NCBI GenBank assembly: GCA_023014485.1
Contig: JAJOZX010000087.1
Coordinates: 1,559,501-1,623,500 of the forward strand
Source of the DNA: Bathynomus jamesi
Lineage: Eukaryota; Arthropoda; Malacostraca; Isopoda; Cirolanidae
Direction: 5' to 3'
Length of the DNA stretch: 64,000 nt
Below are positions 10,338 through 21,121 of the stretch, one piece after another. The position numbers and the translations under genes are program-made. Position 1 is the first letter of the stretch. The number at the start of each line of letters is the position of its first letter. A model generated the notes under the pieces. The model was given only the letters and a program-made list of their open reading frames with translations, had not been told where the DNA came from and searched no databases.

Positions 10338-12146
10338 GAGATTGTTTTTTATATCCGAGTCATCACTCAAGGAGCTGGTAATAGTTTGACCCAAATACTT
10401 AAACTCTTGTACTTCCTCAATTACTTCACCATTCATTTTAAACCTTATATCAGCTGGCTGATTACAGCTTTTAGGATGAAATTGCATAACCTTAGTTTTT
10501 GTAACATTAAAAAGAATATCATGTTTCTGCGAATACACTTCGCAGACATTTAGTAGCCGATCCAGACCTTTAACAGAGGGACTTATTAACACCATATCAT
10601 CGGCATAAACTAAGTTATTTATCATTGTGTTATCTATACAACATCCTACTTTTGCCTCATTAAGTGAAGCAATTAATCCGTCAATATACACATTAAACAG
10701 CATAAGGAAGAGCAAGGAGTCTTGTCTCACCCTGCAAGAGGAGTCAAAACACTCGGATAGTACATTGCCCCACCAAACAGTGAAAGATTGGTGGGAATAC
10801 CAAAATTTCAATAAATTTAATATGTACATGGGAACCTTCCTGTCTTCTAGTTTTGCAAATAAAATATTGTGGTTCACCCTATCATATGCCTTACTTATAT
10901 CAAGGAAACAGCTATAAATGGTTGAATTACTGTCAATGTATTTAGATATTGTTTCTTTAAGTACATAGATACACGGGTCAGTTGAGTGGGACCTTTTAAA
11001 TCCAAACTGATTAGATGTCCATAGGAAATCATTTAATCGGAGTAACAAGAGTTTTTCTAGTAGTTTCGAGAAGCAGAAAGCGACAGCAATAGGCCTGTAA
11101 ATATTGCTGGACAGAATGTCTCCGTACTTATTTTTGACCAGGGGCAAGATATATACCCTCATGAACTCTGCAGGGATATAGCTATGAGCAAGCATGGCTG
11201 ATAGGAGCAATGATATATGCAGACATACTACGTCATTTGCATATTTTAAGTGCTCACTCGATAAGTCATCTACCCCTGACGCAGAACCAGTCTTTAACTC
11301 TTTAATTAACCTCTTTACTTCAGAAAATGATATCAAAATATTTTCCCTTGTCCCTCTCACAATCGTTTCGCTGCAATCTATCTTAAGATTATCCCTACTC
11401 ACACTATTAAGAATGTTAGAGTAGTGGTTTTTCCACAGCTTTGCAATTTCATCCTCCCCCGACACCCCATCGATTGTCGGAGGGAGGACATTTTTGACAC
11501 CCGTTTGATTCTTAACAAATTTGTTATTATCGTTATTTATGCGAGCTTCTCAGGCTTTTGATGCTCGAATAGACTCTTCTTCCTGTTTACATCGCCTTAT
11601 GGCCGCCTTATACTGACCCAAACTTCTACACATATTTATGTATACTGGTCCTAATCTGGGTCTACCATGAAAGCACCACAAATCATAGGCGTCTTTCGAT
11701 TCCCTCTTCAGGGGGACAATAAAATCATTCCATCCAGGAATAACCTTAGTTTGATAGTTGTAAGATTTAATCAAGGGGCTTCCTGCTTCTCTTAACAGGG
11801 ATATTATCTTACTATAATACCTATCTATGAGTTTACAGTGAGAATCATTTGAGCAAGGATTATTACAGGCAAGGTGGAAAATTTCTAAATTATTAAAGAG
11901 GTGACATGTTCTGTCTTTGTGTTCTATTCTCTGCTGCATATTAACATTGGACCAATCGATGCGATTATTCTTACCTATTGAGTTCTTGTTAAGTCGTGTT
12001 GCGCATAAATTGGTAACGTTAATTAATATTTCTAATGGTCTATGATCAGAAAGAAGGAAATCATGCAAAATATGAACTCTAACAATTCGATCCTTTAGAT
12101 TATTACTAGTGAGACAATGATCAATCCACCTGGTGGTACCACTCAT
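10311..12146 (-). pseudogene. LINE ORF2: endonuclease remnant and reverse transcriptase
   Basis: One reading frame runs from 12146 to 10311, broken by a single in-frame TGA near 11550. The first 60 residues keep only the end of the endonuclease (RWIDHCLTSN, then LLSDHRPLEI with the catalytic Asp-His). A linker with PGWNDFI follows. The reverse transcriptase comes next: LKTGSASGVDD, YRPIAVAF, QFGFKRSHST, CFLDISKAYDRVNH (catalytic Asp), LVYADDMVLIS (catalytic Asp pair) and EFKYLGQTI. The catalytic residues are intact, so this is a fairly young copy. The endonuclease N-terminal part is missing: ORF1 sequence joins directly at about 12150. The frame shifts near 10335 into the 9952-10337 piece. 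Confidence 0.9.
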
Positions 12147-12149
12147 ATC

Positions 12150-13320
12150 GCTAACCTTTAATTATTACTTTAAAAGAGTTATAATACGGAGATTTCGTGT
12201 TTAGTTTATTAACTATCACTATACTGTGTTCACCAATGATTTCTTCTATCATGTGTCGAATATCGCTTGCCTCGTTCGAGAGCTGAATTCGCTACACAAA
12301 TAGGGTGAGATTCTCCATCGGTGGTTTCGCCGCGGAGACCGGTTGAGGAGACCTTTGGGACTGGCGCCTATTAACAGTTACCCACCCGTCCTGCTCCCTC
12401 GATCTCCCTGAGGCAGGGTTCGCCTGCCTGGGGGATGGGTGGCACAACCTTTGGGGGATAGGAGGCCCCTCCCTTACTCTGTGGCTTGGTGAGGGTCTGT
12501 TAGCGGTGTTTATACCCTGACGGCCGCGCGTGCCACTCCTCCTTCGGTGTGGGGGGGGGGGGAACTGCGTACCGAGCGAGGCGTAATCGAACACCTCTCC
12601 TCTGCAGTGGGAGGCAGGGAAGAGGGCAATGATGCCTCGACTCTCGGCATTGGACCGTCCCTGTTCCTCATTGTGAGATCGGGAGCAGGAGTCCTTTCCT
12701 GAACGGGAGGGGGGTTGACCGCTACCCCTGCATGCTGCGTCTCCACCCCATCTTCAGAGGGAGAGTTGGAGGCGGGGATTTCGTTTCCCTCGCTGCCCGA
12801 CGCTCTTCTTGGAGATCTGGCTTGCTGAACTACTTCCGAGTAACTAGGCTTTGGGAGGAGCGTCTCTTTCAACGCATCTAACTCTGACCGGAACTGTTCT
12901 ATCGAAATCGCGTTTTTCTGATTTGACACCACGTGTTGGTGTTTCAGTTCAACTATCGACTTTTGTACCTCATTATACTGTTTGAGGAGCACCGAGACGT
13001 TTACTTCACCCATAGAGATTACCGGTATTCTATGGAAGTTAGTAACGTAAAAGGTAATATTATTCTCATTATCCCGGAGGGTCGACACTTTATTTATAAT
13101 GTCTTTCAGGGTATTCTTGTTTTTAGAATTACCTCTACGAGTTGGGAGGGAAGCACCGAACAGGGTGTTTAATTGTACCCTCGCATGTTCTATTTCTTCT
13201 GAATCATAAAAATCATGACAGACAGATACAAGAAGGTCTGACCTAATATGATCTACTTTGTCGAATATGAAACATAACAGAGGATTTTCTACAAGATTTA
13301 CAGCAGACGACCCCCATTGT
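12150..13320 (-). pseudogene. LINE ORF1 (RNA-binding/gag-like protein), broken
   Basis: On the minus strand, 13300-13090 reads a conserved ORF1 N-terminus (VSVCHDFYDSEEIEHARVQL, then GNSKNKNTLKDIINKV). It continues in 12510-13088 with a region of likely coiled coil (LLKQYNEVQKSIVELK), a PSYSEVV motif and a Pro/Ser/Arg-rich stretch. A frameshift near 12550 leads into 12292-12594, with EQDGWVTVNRRQS. A last piece (12150-12290) ends in SPYYNSFKVIIKG and then joins the endonuclease end after a deletion. ORF1 proteins of this kind bind the element RNA. A poly-G run at 12551-12561 is a likely cause of the frameshift. Confidence 0.75.
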
Positions 13321-13321
13321 A

Positions 13322-13356
<35 letters not shown>

Positions 13357-13374
13357 CTTCATTTCTGAAATAGT

Positions 13375-16045
13375 ATATTAGACAGCAAAAGGTCGGCGCT
13401 ACGCGCCGATTTTGCTCGATCTGCGGTGCTTCGGCTGGATTGTGGGCCTACGGCGTATTTTATTTTGAACCTCAGTAGCCCTTTATCTGGATATCATTCT
13501 TATTCCTCTCACCTTGGGCCTCAGTAATTGGGGTGCCTGCGGCCTTCCAGTTACTGGAAAACCAATTATTCATTCAATAAAACTGCAGAAAAGAACGCAG
13601 CCATGAAAATCTGAAGCTTCACAAATCTTAATACAATGAGCTCGGATTTGAAGCTTAAGATTTTCATGACTGCGTTCATTTCTAAAGTTTTATTGACCAA
13701 ATAACTGAACCGACAGTAACTGGGGGCCCTGCGGCCCGCCAAATCATAGTTTTCATTGTTTCTAGTGCATCAATAGCGTTGCCGGGGTGGATGTTGAACG
13801 CTATATGTTATATATATATATATGCCCGGTTAGGTAAACTGAATGCCGGTTAGGTTAATTGAATGCCCAGTTAGGTCAACTGAATGCCCGATTAGGTTAA
13901 TTAAATGGCCGCTTAGGTCAATTGAATGCCCGATTAGATTAATTGAATGGCCAGGTACGTTAATTGAATGCCCGGTTAGGTTAATTTTACACCCTTGACG
14001 ATTGGTTAGGTTAAGTCATGAGATTTTCGTTAAAGCCAACGAAAATATCACGACTTAACCTAACCAATCGTCAAGGGCGTACAGATGACCTAACCTGGCA
14101 TTCAAGGAACCTAACCGGGTATTCAATAATAGCGGAGCGACCCGGCGTTGCCGGGGTGGATGTTGAACTCTATATATATATATATATATATATATATGCC
14201 CTGTTAGGTAAACTGAATGCCCGGTTAGGTTAATTGAATGCCCAGTTAGATCAACTGAATGCCCGATTAGGTTAATTAAATGGCCGGTTAGGTCAATTGA
14301 ATGCCCGATTAGATTAATTGAATGCACAGGTACGTTAATTGAATGCCCGGTTAGGTTAATTTTACACCCTTGACGATTGGTTAGGTTAAGTCATGATATT
14401 TTCGTAAAAAGCCAACGAAAATATCATGACTTAACCTAACCAATCGTCAAGGGCGTACAAATGACCTAACCTGGCATTCAAGGAACCTAACCGGGTATTC
14501 AATAATTTTACCATAGGTTTTGAACACTATATATATATATATATATATTTGCCCGGTTAGGTAAACTGAATGCCCGGTTAGGTTAATTGAATGCCCAGTT
14601 AGGTCAACTGAATGCCCGATTAGTTTAATTAAATGGCCGGTTAGGTCAACTGAATGCCCGATTAGATTAATTGAATGCCCGGGTACGTTAATTGAATGCC
14701 CGGTTAGGTTAATTGTACACCCTTGACGATTGGTTAGGTTAAGTCAAGATATTTTCGTTAAAGCCAACGAAAATATCACGACTTAACCTAACCAATCGTC
14801 AAGGGCGTACAGATGACCTAACCTGGCATTCAATGAACCTAACCAGGTATTCAATAATTTTACCATAGGTTTCGTAATGATCTGGATGATGTCATTTAAT
14901 GTTTTAAAATTAATTATTTAATTTATTAACACCCACGTGCACAACCTCGGGACCTAATCAATATGTGTGTGAAGTTTCATGTTTGTAACTGCTTCCATTT
15001 TGGAGTTATGGCTGATGGCTGGAACACACACACACACACACAACACACACACACACACACACACACGTCTTTTTATTATTTTATTATTATAGATAAACAA
15101 TAGACTGGTACAAATTTATAACCGAAAGACTTCCGAAGATCAACAATTTTTGATAAAGAAAAGGGGAAAATTGGTTTTGTAGGCTAGGGGGTCCGAAATT
15201 TTCATAAAATGGAAAATAATTGCTATTTTCTTACTTACAGCGACAGGCATAATGATATTAAGATACCTAATAGAAATTTTGTAATATTTTAAAGTGGGGA
15301 AAATAAATAATTTTCTAAAAATTATCTTCGACTATAAAAGCGCATCTAATCAGATAACTTAATTAACGTATTTCTATGACAACTAAAAAATAGAATGATA
15401 AATCAATATCCTATCAAATTGTTTGTGTATACGTTAACTTATTTGTACAAAAGCCACAGTAATAAAACGCACAAAAGTCATGGTAAATAATTTCGAGTGT
15501 GGCTCGTTTAACTTTAAACTCGTGTTTATTTAAATTGCCCGTTTTAATATGTAATATTTTGTATTGAATCGATAAAGAAATCTTTTGTGAATCGAAAAAT
15601 TTTAAAATTATAACAAATATCAAAATATTTTGTATAAAAATCATTGAATTTTAAAAATATCAAGATATTTCGTATAAAAATCATTGAATTTTAAAAATGC
15701 ATGTTTGTTTTTAGTTTTTTGCAAAAAGTTCCTTATGAATTTTAAAAATATATGTTTTTTAAATTGAATCGATAAATAAATCTTTTGTGAATCGAATGAT
15801 ATTAAATGTTTAGTAAATATTGACTTATTTTGTGTCAAAATTATGATTAAAAATGAAAAATTAAAAAAATGCGTGTACATACATGGGAAGAACTATACCC
15901 CTAAAAGGGGGGGAAGGAATTATGTTCGGGAATTTTTTTTAGGATGGGCACTGCACAATAAAAAGACGCATCGAATGGTGAAAACTGCAATGTTCTACAC
16001 CAATTGTAGCGACCTGTAGGTGTGCGCAAAAAAACTGTTACATAC
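13375..16045. repeat. Long direct repeat R, copy 2 (expanded)
   Basis: Second copy of the 7735-9800 repeat, same orientation. It is about 0.6 kb longer because the minisatellite-plus-palindrome module occurs three times here. The last 950 bp (15090-16045) match 8850-9800 at well over 90 percent by eye. Both copies are followed by a TA array and then an unrelated element (LINE after copy 1, Penelope element after copy 2). Confidence 0.85.
13823..14813. repeat. Three modules of 21-bp minisatellite plus palindrome
   Basis: Each module has a short TA array, six to eight 21-bp units and an 85-bp palindrome (13993-14076, 14368-14452, 14721-14813). A short tail of gacctaacctggcattcaa and the words ggaacctaaccgggtattc then follow. 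Two modules also share the words gagcgacccggcgttgccgg or ttttaccatagg, so the array grew by duplication of about 360-bp units. Confidence 0.9.
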
Positions 16046-16049
16046 CCTA

Positions 16050-16083
<34 letters not shown>

Positions 16084-16170
16084 CGGCTATTGATTGGTGG
16101 CGCGGAAAACGCAGTTTAATAATAAACAGGAACACCAGAGAAAATACAAACATCCTTCAAGGTTTAATAG

Positions 16171-16210
16171 TACCGACGTTTCGGAATGCACTAATTCCAT
16201 CTTCAGGGCT
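16171..16210 (-). ncRNA. Hammerhead ribozyme-like motif (PLE, left copy)
   Basis: On the minus strand it reads CUGAAGA, one extra U, a 5-bp helix II (GGAAU/AUUCC), then GAAAC and GUC, the expected core order of a type I hammerhead. Helix I is short (GCC with GGU). The palindromic ACGU at helix III could only pair well in a dimer. PLEs are known to carry hammerhead motifs. The extra nucleotide after the second core block makes activity uncertain. Confidence 0.5.
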
Positions 16211-16409
16211 AAAACAATAAAATTCCAAATCACATACAAAATACAAATTGCTTAATAACAATTTAAAATAAACTTTAAAAATTATAAAAAGTAGCTAAGA
16301 AAATGTAAAACATTAAAACTAAAAGGTAAATAAATGTGAAGTTAAAAAGTTAAAATTATAAAAAAGTAAAAGCATTAAAACTGAAACGTAAATAAAATAA
16401 ACTAGTACC

Positions 16410-18152
16410 TTAACCAAAACATAGCAGATCTATCGATGATTCGTCAGAATTTAGGTCTGGTTTTAGTTTATAAATAAACAGAGACTCCATAATTTTAAGC
16501 TTAAGGTCAGAGCTTCCGGCAGCAAGTACGGCGAAATTAGACCGTGAAATTGGGTTGTTATTGTTGTGCGAGTGATTACGTATGAGAGAATTAGGTGGTT
16601 TGCCAAGGGGTAAATTTGTACGGACCGATTTACCGAGATGTTCGTAAATACGAGATTTTAAATGTCTTTTAGTTTTACCTATATATGACCCCATACAGTG
16701 GTCACACTTGTATTGATAAACTATGGATGACTTAAGAAGTGTAGGAATAACATCCTTGTATTTAAATAAATGGTAAATCGATTTAGACGGGGTGAATATA
16801 ATTTTTATACATAGTTGTGGGTAGAATTCCTTGAGCAATTTTAAAAGTTTGTTTCTAATGTTAAAACTTGATGTTCCCATATAGGGCAAAGTGAAATACA
16901 GGATATCTTTGGGGACTGTAATTAAGTCTCTAGTTGTAGGGCTTATTAGTCTATTTAAGGTTCTGCCTATTGTAGTCTCCACCAGTCTAGAAGGGAAATT
17001 ATTCTTGGCAAGGAGTTTTCGGATGAAATCTAGTTCATCGTGTAGTTTGAAGTAATCTGAACAGATATTGAAAGCTCTATTGGTCAGAGTCGAATTAAAT
17101 TTCGTTTGAAACCTAAAGGGATAAAGGAAGAAAAGTTCGTAGTAAGATTGGTGAATGTCGGCTTTCGGTAAACGGAAGTTTCAAAAGAGGAATTAGTTTT
17201 TATTATCTTAATGTCCAAAAAGGACAGAGAGCTATTAGATTCAACTTCTGAAGTAAATTGAATGTTAGGGTGCTTAGAATTAAGGTAATTACGAAACAAA
17301 GGGATATGGTCTGGTGATTTAAACAGGAGAAAAGTGTCATCAATATATCTTCTATAAAAAACCGGTTTAAAGTTGGAAGGACACTCATTCAACCATTTGA
17401 CTTCATGATGACACAGAAACGCGTTAGCTAAGGTGGGACCAAGAGGCAGACCCATTTGAACACCTTCAGTCTGTTTAAAATATTCACCGTTGAATATAAA
17501 TATAAGGTCTTCCACGGAAAATTTTAGTAGTTCTTTCATTTGGACCTCTATTAAAACCCTGCACAGTATCAGTATTATTAAAAAGATTGTCAATACATAT
17601 ATCAATAGTTTCTGCAACAGGCACATTGGTAAATAAAGATTTTACATCGAAGCTAGCCATTGTGTAAGAATTATTATTTAATGAGGTAATTTCTCTAACG
17701 AAAGAAAAAGAATCCCGTGCTGTATACAAATTATAAGTTATAGGTGATAGTATGGGAACCAAGAATTTTGAAAGGTTATAACTAAAAGTTCCTAGAGCCG
17801 ATAAAATTGGCCTAAGTGGACAATTAGGTTTGTGTATTTTAGGGAGTCCATACATAATGCCTGGGCTGGATCCAGAAACAAATAATTTAGAAAAAACCGT
17901 GTCTGAGATTATATTATTAGATTTAAGTTTTCTAAGATACCTATTAATTTTATCTTCCTGTTTTAAAATTAAAGCAAAAATGTCACCAGTTACTTTAGTA
18001 AATCTAGTTGCATCATTTAAAATATCTAACATTTTATCGACATAAACATTCCTGTCCAAAAGAACAACGCCATTGCCTTTGTCTGGTCTTGTAACCACCA
18101 ATGACTTGTCCAAAGACAGATTTCTTAGACTTTGAAACTCTTCCACCTCCAT
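16410..18152 (-). pseudogene. Penelope-like reverse transcriptase / GIY-YIG protein, left copy
   Basis: PLE protein in three overlapping frames. 17484-18152 holds the N-terminal RT part (RPDKGNGVVLLD, YGLPKIHKPNCPLRPI, SFDVKSLFTNVP). 17084-17626 holds GVQMGLPLGPTLANAF and YRRYIDDTFLLF, where YIDD is the catalytic pair. 16410-16982 holds the Cys pair YKCDHC and the GIY-YIG nuclease core SYIGKTKR, then runs to an intact C-terminus. One frameshift (near 17540) is private to this copy. The other (near 17090, after PLGFKRNL) is shared with the plus copy. Confidence 0.9.
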
Positions 18153-18269
18153 ATTAGATCTATTGCCATAAGGGTTAAAAGCATAAAATGAAGTAAAAGC
18201 TAAATTACGTAAATTATTAGATAAAAAGTTAAAACCTTTACTATGTGGGTCAAAGAATGAATGTTTAAA

Positions 18270-20333
18270 AGAATTTGTTCAGAAAAAACTCCAAAAATTA
18301 GGATATAATACGAGTAATAATCTAGCAGCTAATGATCTCATCTTTAATTATTCTTCCAAAGTTCTCAGTGATAAAAAATCTGCCCTTTGTAAAGGCCTGA
18401 AATTCTCTCTTACTCCAAAGAAACTTAATTTTTACGATTATTTCCTCAACTTTGAGTTATTTTTTAAGGACCTTTTTAAACATTCATTCTTTGACCCACA
18501 TAGTAAAGGTTTTAACTTTTTATCTAATAATTTACGTAATTTAGCTTTTACTTCATTTTATGCTTTTAACCCTTATGGCAATAGATCTAATATGGAGGTG
18601 GAAGAGTTTCAAAGTCTAAGAAATCTGTCTTTGGACAAGTCATTGGTGGTTACAAGACCAGACAAAGGCAATGGCGTTGTTCTTTTGGACAGGAATGTTT
18701 ATGTCGATAAAATGTTAGATATTTTAAATGATGCAACTAGATTTACTAAAGTAACTGGTGACATTTTTGCTTTAATTTTAAAACAGGAAGATAAAATTAA
18801 TAGGTATCTTAGAAAACTTAAATCTAATAATATAATCTCAGACACGGTTTTTTCTAAATTATTTGTTTCTGGATCCAGCCCAGGCATTATGTATGGACTC
18901 CCTAAAATACACAAACCTAATTGTCCACTTAGGCCAATTTTATCGGCTCTAGGAACTTTTAGTTATAACCTTTCAAAATTCTTGGTTCCCATACTATCAC
19001 CTATAACTTATAATTTGTATACAGCACGGGATTCTTTTTCTTTCGTTAGAGAAATTACCTCATTAAATAATAATTCTTACACAATGGCTAGCTTCGATGT
19101 AAAATCTTTATTTACCAATGTGCCTGTTGCAGAAACTATTGATATATGTATTGACAATCTTTTTAATAATACTGATACTGTGCAGGGTTTTAATAGAGGT
19201 CAAATGAAAGAACTACTAAAATTTTCCGTGGAAGACCTTATATTTATATTCAACGGTGAATATTTTAAACAGACTGAAGGTGTTCAAATGGGTCTGCCTC
19301 TTGGTCCCACCTTAGCTAACGCGTTTCTGTGTCATCATGAAGTCAAATGGTTGAATGAGTGTCCTTCCAACTTTAAACCGGTTTTTTATAGAAGATATAT
19401 TGATGACACTTTTCTCCTGTTTAAATCACCAGACCATATCCCTTTGTTTCGTAATTACCTTAATTCTAAGCACCCTAACATTCAATTTACTTCAGAAGTT
19501 GAATCTAATAGCTCTCTGTCCTTTTTGGACATTAAGATAATAAAAACTAATTCCTCTTTTGAAACTTCCGTTTACCGAAAGCCGACATTCACCAATCTTA
19601 CTACGAACTTTTCTTCCTTTATCCCTTTAGGTTTCAAACGAAATTTAATTCGACTCTGACCAATAGAGCTTTCAATATCTGTTCAGATTACTTAAACTAC
19701 ACGATGAACTAGATTTCATCCGAAAACTCCTTGCCAAGAATAATTTCCCTTCTAGACTGGTGGAGACTACAATAGGCAGAACCTTAAATAGACTAATAAG
19801 CCCTACAACTAGAGACTTAATTACAGTCCCCAAAGATATCCTGTATTTCACTTTGCCCTATATGGGAACCTCAAGTTTTAACATTAGAAACAAACTTTTA
19901 AAATTGCTCAAGGAATTCTACCCACAACTATGTATAAAAATTATATTCACCCCGTCTAAATCGATTTACCATTTATTTAAATACAAGGATGTTATTCCTA
20001 CACTTCTTAAGTCATCCATAGTTTATCAATACAAGTGTGACCACTGTATGGGGTCATATATAGGTAAAACTAAAAGACATTTAAAATCTCGTATTTACGA
20101 ACATCTCGTAAATCGGTCCGTACAAATTTACCCCTTGGCAAACCACCTAATTCTCTCATACGTAATCACTCGCACAACAATAACCACCCAATTTCACAGT
20201 CTAATTTCGCCGTACTTGCTGCCGGAAGCTCTGACCTTAAGCTTAAAATTATGGAGTCTCTGTTTATTTATAAACTAAAACCAGACCTAAATTCTGACGA
20301 ATCATCGATAGATCTGCTATGTTTTGGTTAAGG
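18270..20333 (+). pseudogene. Penelope-like reverse transcriptase / GIY-YIG protein, right copy
   Basis: Longer copy of the same protein. An open N-terminal stretch from 18270 (LCKGLKFSLTPKKLNFYDY) leads without a stop into the 355-residue frame 18592-19659. That frame has YGLPKIHK at about residue 101, FDVKSLF at about 168, MGLPLGP and the catalytic YIDD at about 269-272. It stops at 19659 by the frameshift shared with the left copy. The sequence resumes in another frame and includes 19760-20278, with YKCDHC and the GIY-YIG core SYIGKTKR. A private frameshift near 20105 (after YEHL) garbles the end, so the normal C-terminal words appear only in the left copy. The family copies itself by target-primed reverse transcription using the GIY-YIG nuclease. 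Confidence 0.9.
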
Positions 20334-20534
20334 TACTAGTTTATTTTATTTACGTTTCAGTTTTAATGCTTTTACTTTTTTATAATTTTAACTTTTTAAC
20401 TTCACATTTATTTACCTTTTAGTTTTAATGTTTTACATTTTCTTAGCTACTTTTTATAATTTTTAAAGTTTATTTTAAATTGTTATTAAGCAGTTTGTAT
20501 TTTGTATGTGATTTGGAATTTTTGTTCTAGCCCT

Positions 20535-20982
20535 TATAGTGAACACGTTTTATTATTTACTTTCTTCATTATTTACTCTTCTATCGGCTCTTTATTTCAT
20601 TTATCGCTTGCTTTCTCTACACTCGTTTTCACTGTACCGTATAGCTTCATGGTAGCCACGCCGAGACTATGAAAGCCGTTACAAAACAAAGGGGGGGTTC
20701 ATTAACACTCTTTTAACACTTTTTAACTCTTTATTTAATTCCGAAAATGGTTTAAGTGATTTAGGGGGATGCGAGTACGGAATTTTACTATAACATTTTA
20801 CGTCGGAGAGGGGCACAAACAATTAATTAAATTTTACATTACATGGCGCCAACCTCACGCTTAACGCGCTGCCTAAAGACTGACTCTGTTTGAGGGTAGT
20901 CCGCTCTCTGGGCCTCTGTTCAGGATTGCCAACATTATCTTAATTAAACAAAAATTAATATTCTTAACTTGGCATTACTACA
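20535..20982 (-). repeat. 3' LTR of the LARD-like element
   Basis: 448 bp, almost identical to 27613-28064; differences are a few substitutions and a shorter poly-G run. The low divergence suggests recent insertion. The short inverted ends are ACTACA at one end and TATAGT at the other. Confidence 0.9.
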
Positions 20983-21080
20983 CACGCATCACCCCCTTGA
21001 AAATAAGTTTTTCATTAGGAAAACTTATTAATATTGTTTCACAAATTTAATAAATTTATTCAACAAATTTATATATTTTG

Positions 21081-21121
<41 letters not shown>

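Larger units (their letters stand above)
9812..13321 (-). mobile_element. LINE with ORF1 and ORF2, minus strand
   Basis: The element reads from about 13320 (5') to 9812 (3'). It consists of ORF1 relic 12150-13320, ORF2 with endonuclease remnant and reverse transcriptase 10311-12146, a C-terminal piece 9952-10337, and a 3' end in a short TTTTCA-type repeat at about 9812-9830. A second copy of its 3' end lies at 62245-62672. The clade is uncertain; it looks like the CR1/Jockey group. Confidence 0.85.

Noticed and set aside
12292..12594. Host Pro/Arg-rich protein gene
   Set aside because: It continues the LINE ORF1 after a frameshift at a poly-G run and carries the WVTVNRRQ motif common in ORF1 proteins.
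8381..14720. Arthropod telomere repeat (TTAGG)n
   Set aside because: TTAGG occurs once per 21-bp unit and never in direct tandem, so this is a minisatellite, not telomeric DNA.
13823..14813. CRISPR-like array
   Set aside because: Units are adjacent without unique spacers, and the genome is plainly eukaryotic.
21085..21114. Poly-A tail of a minus-strand retroposed gene
   Set aside because: No coding or SINE-like sequence is attached, and it lies within the LTR-element interior.
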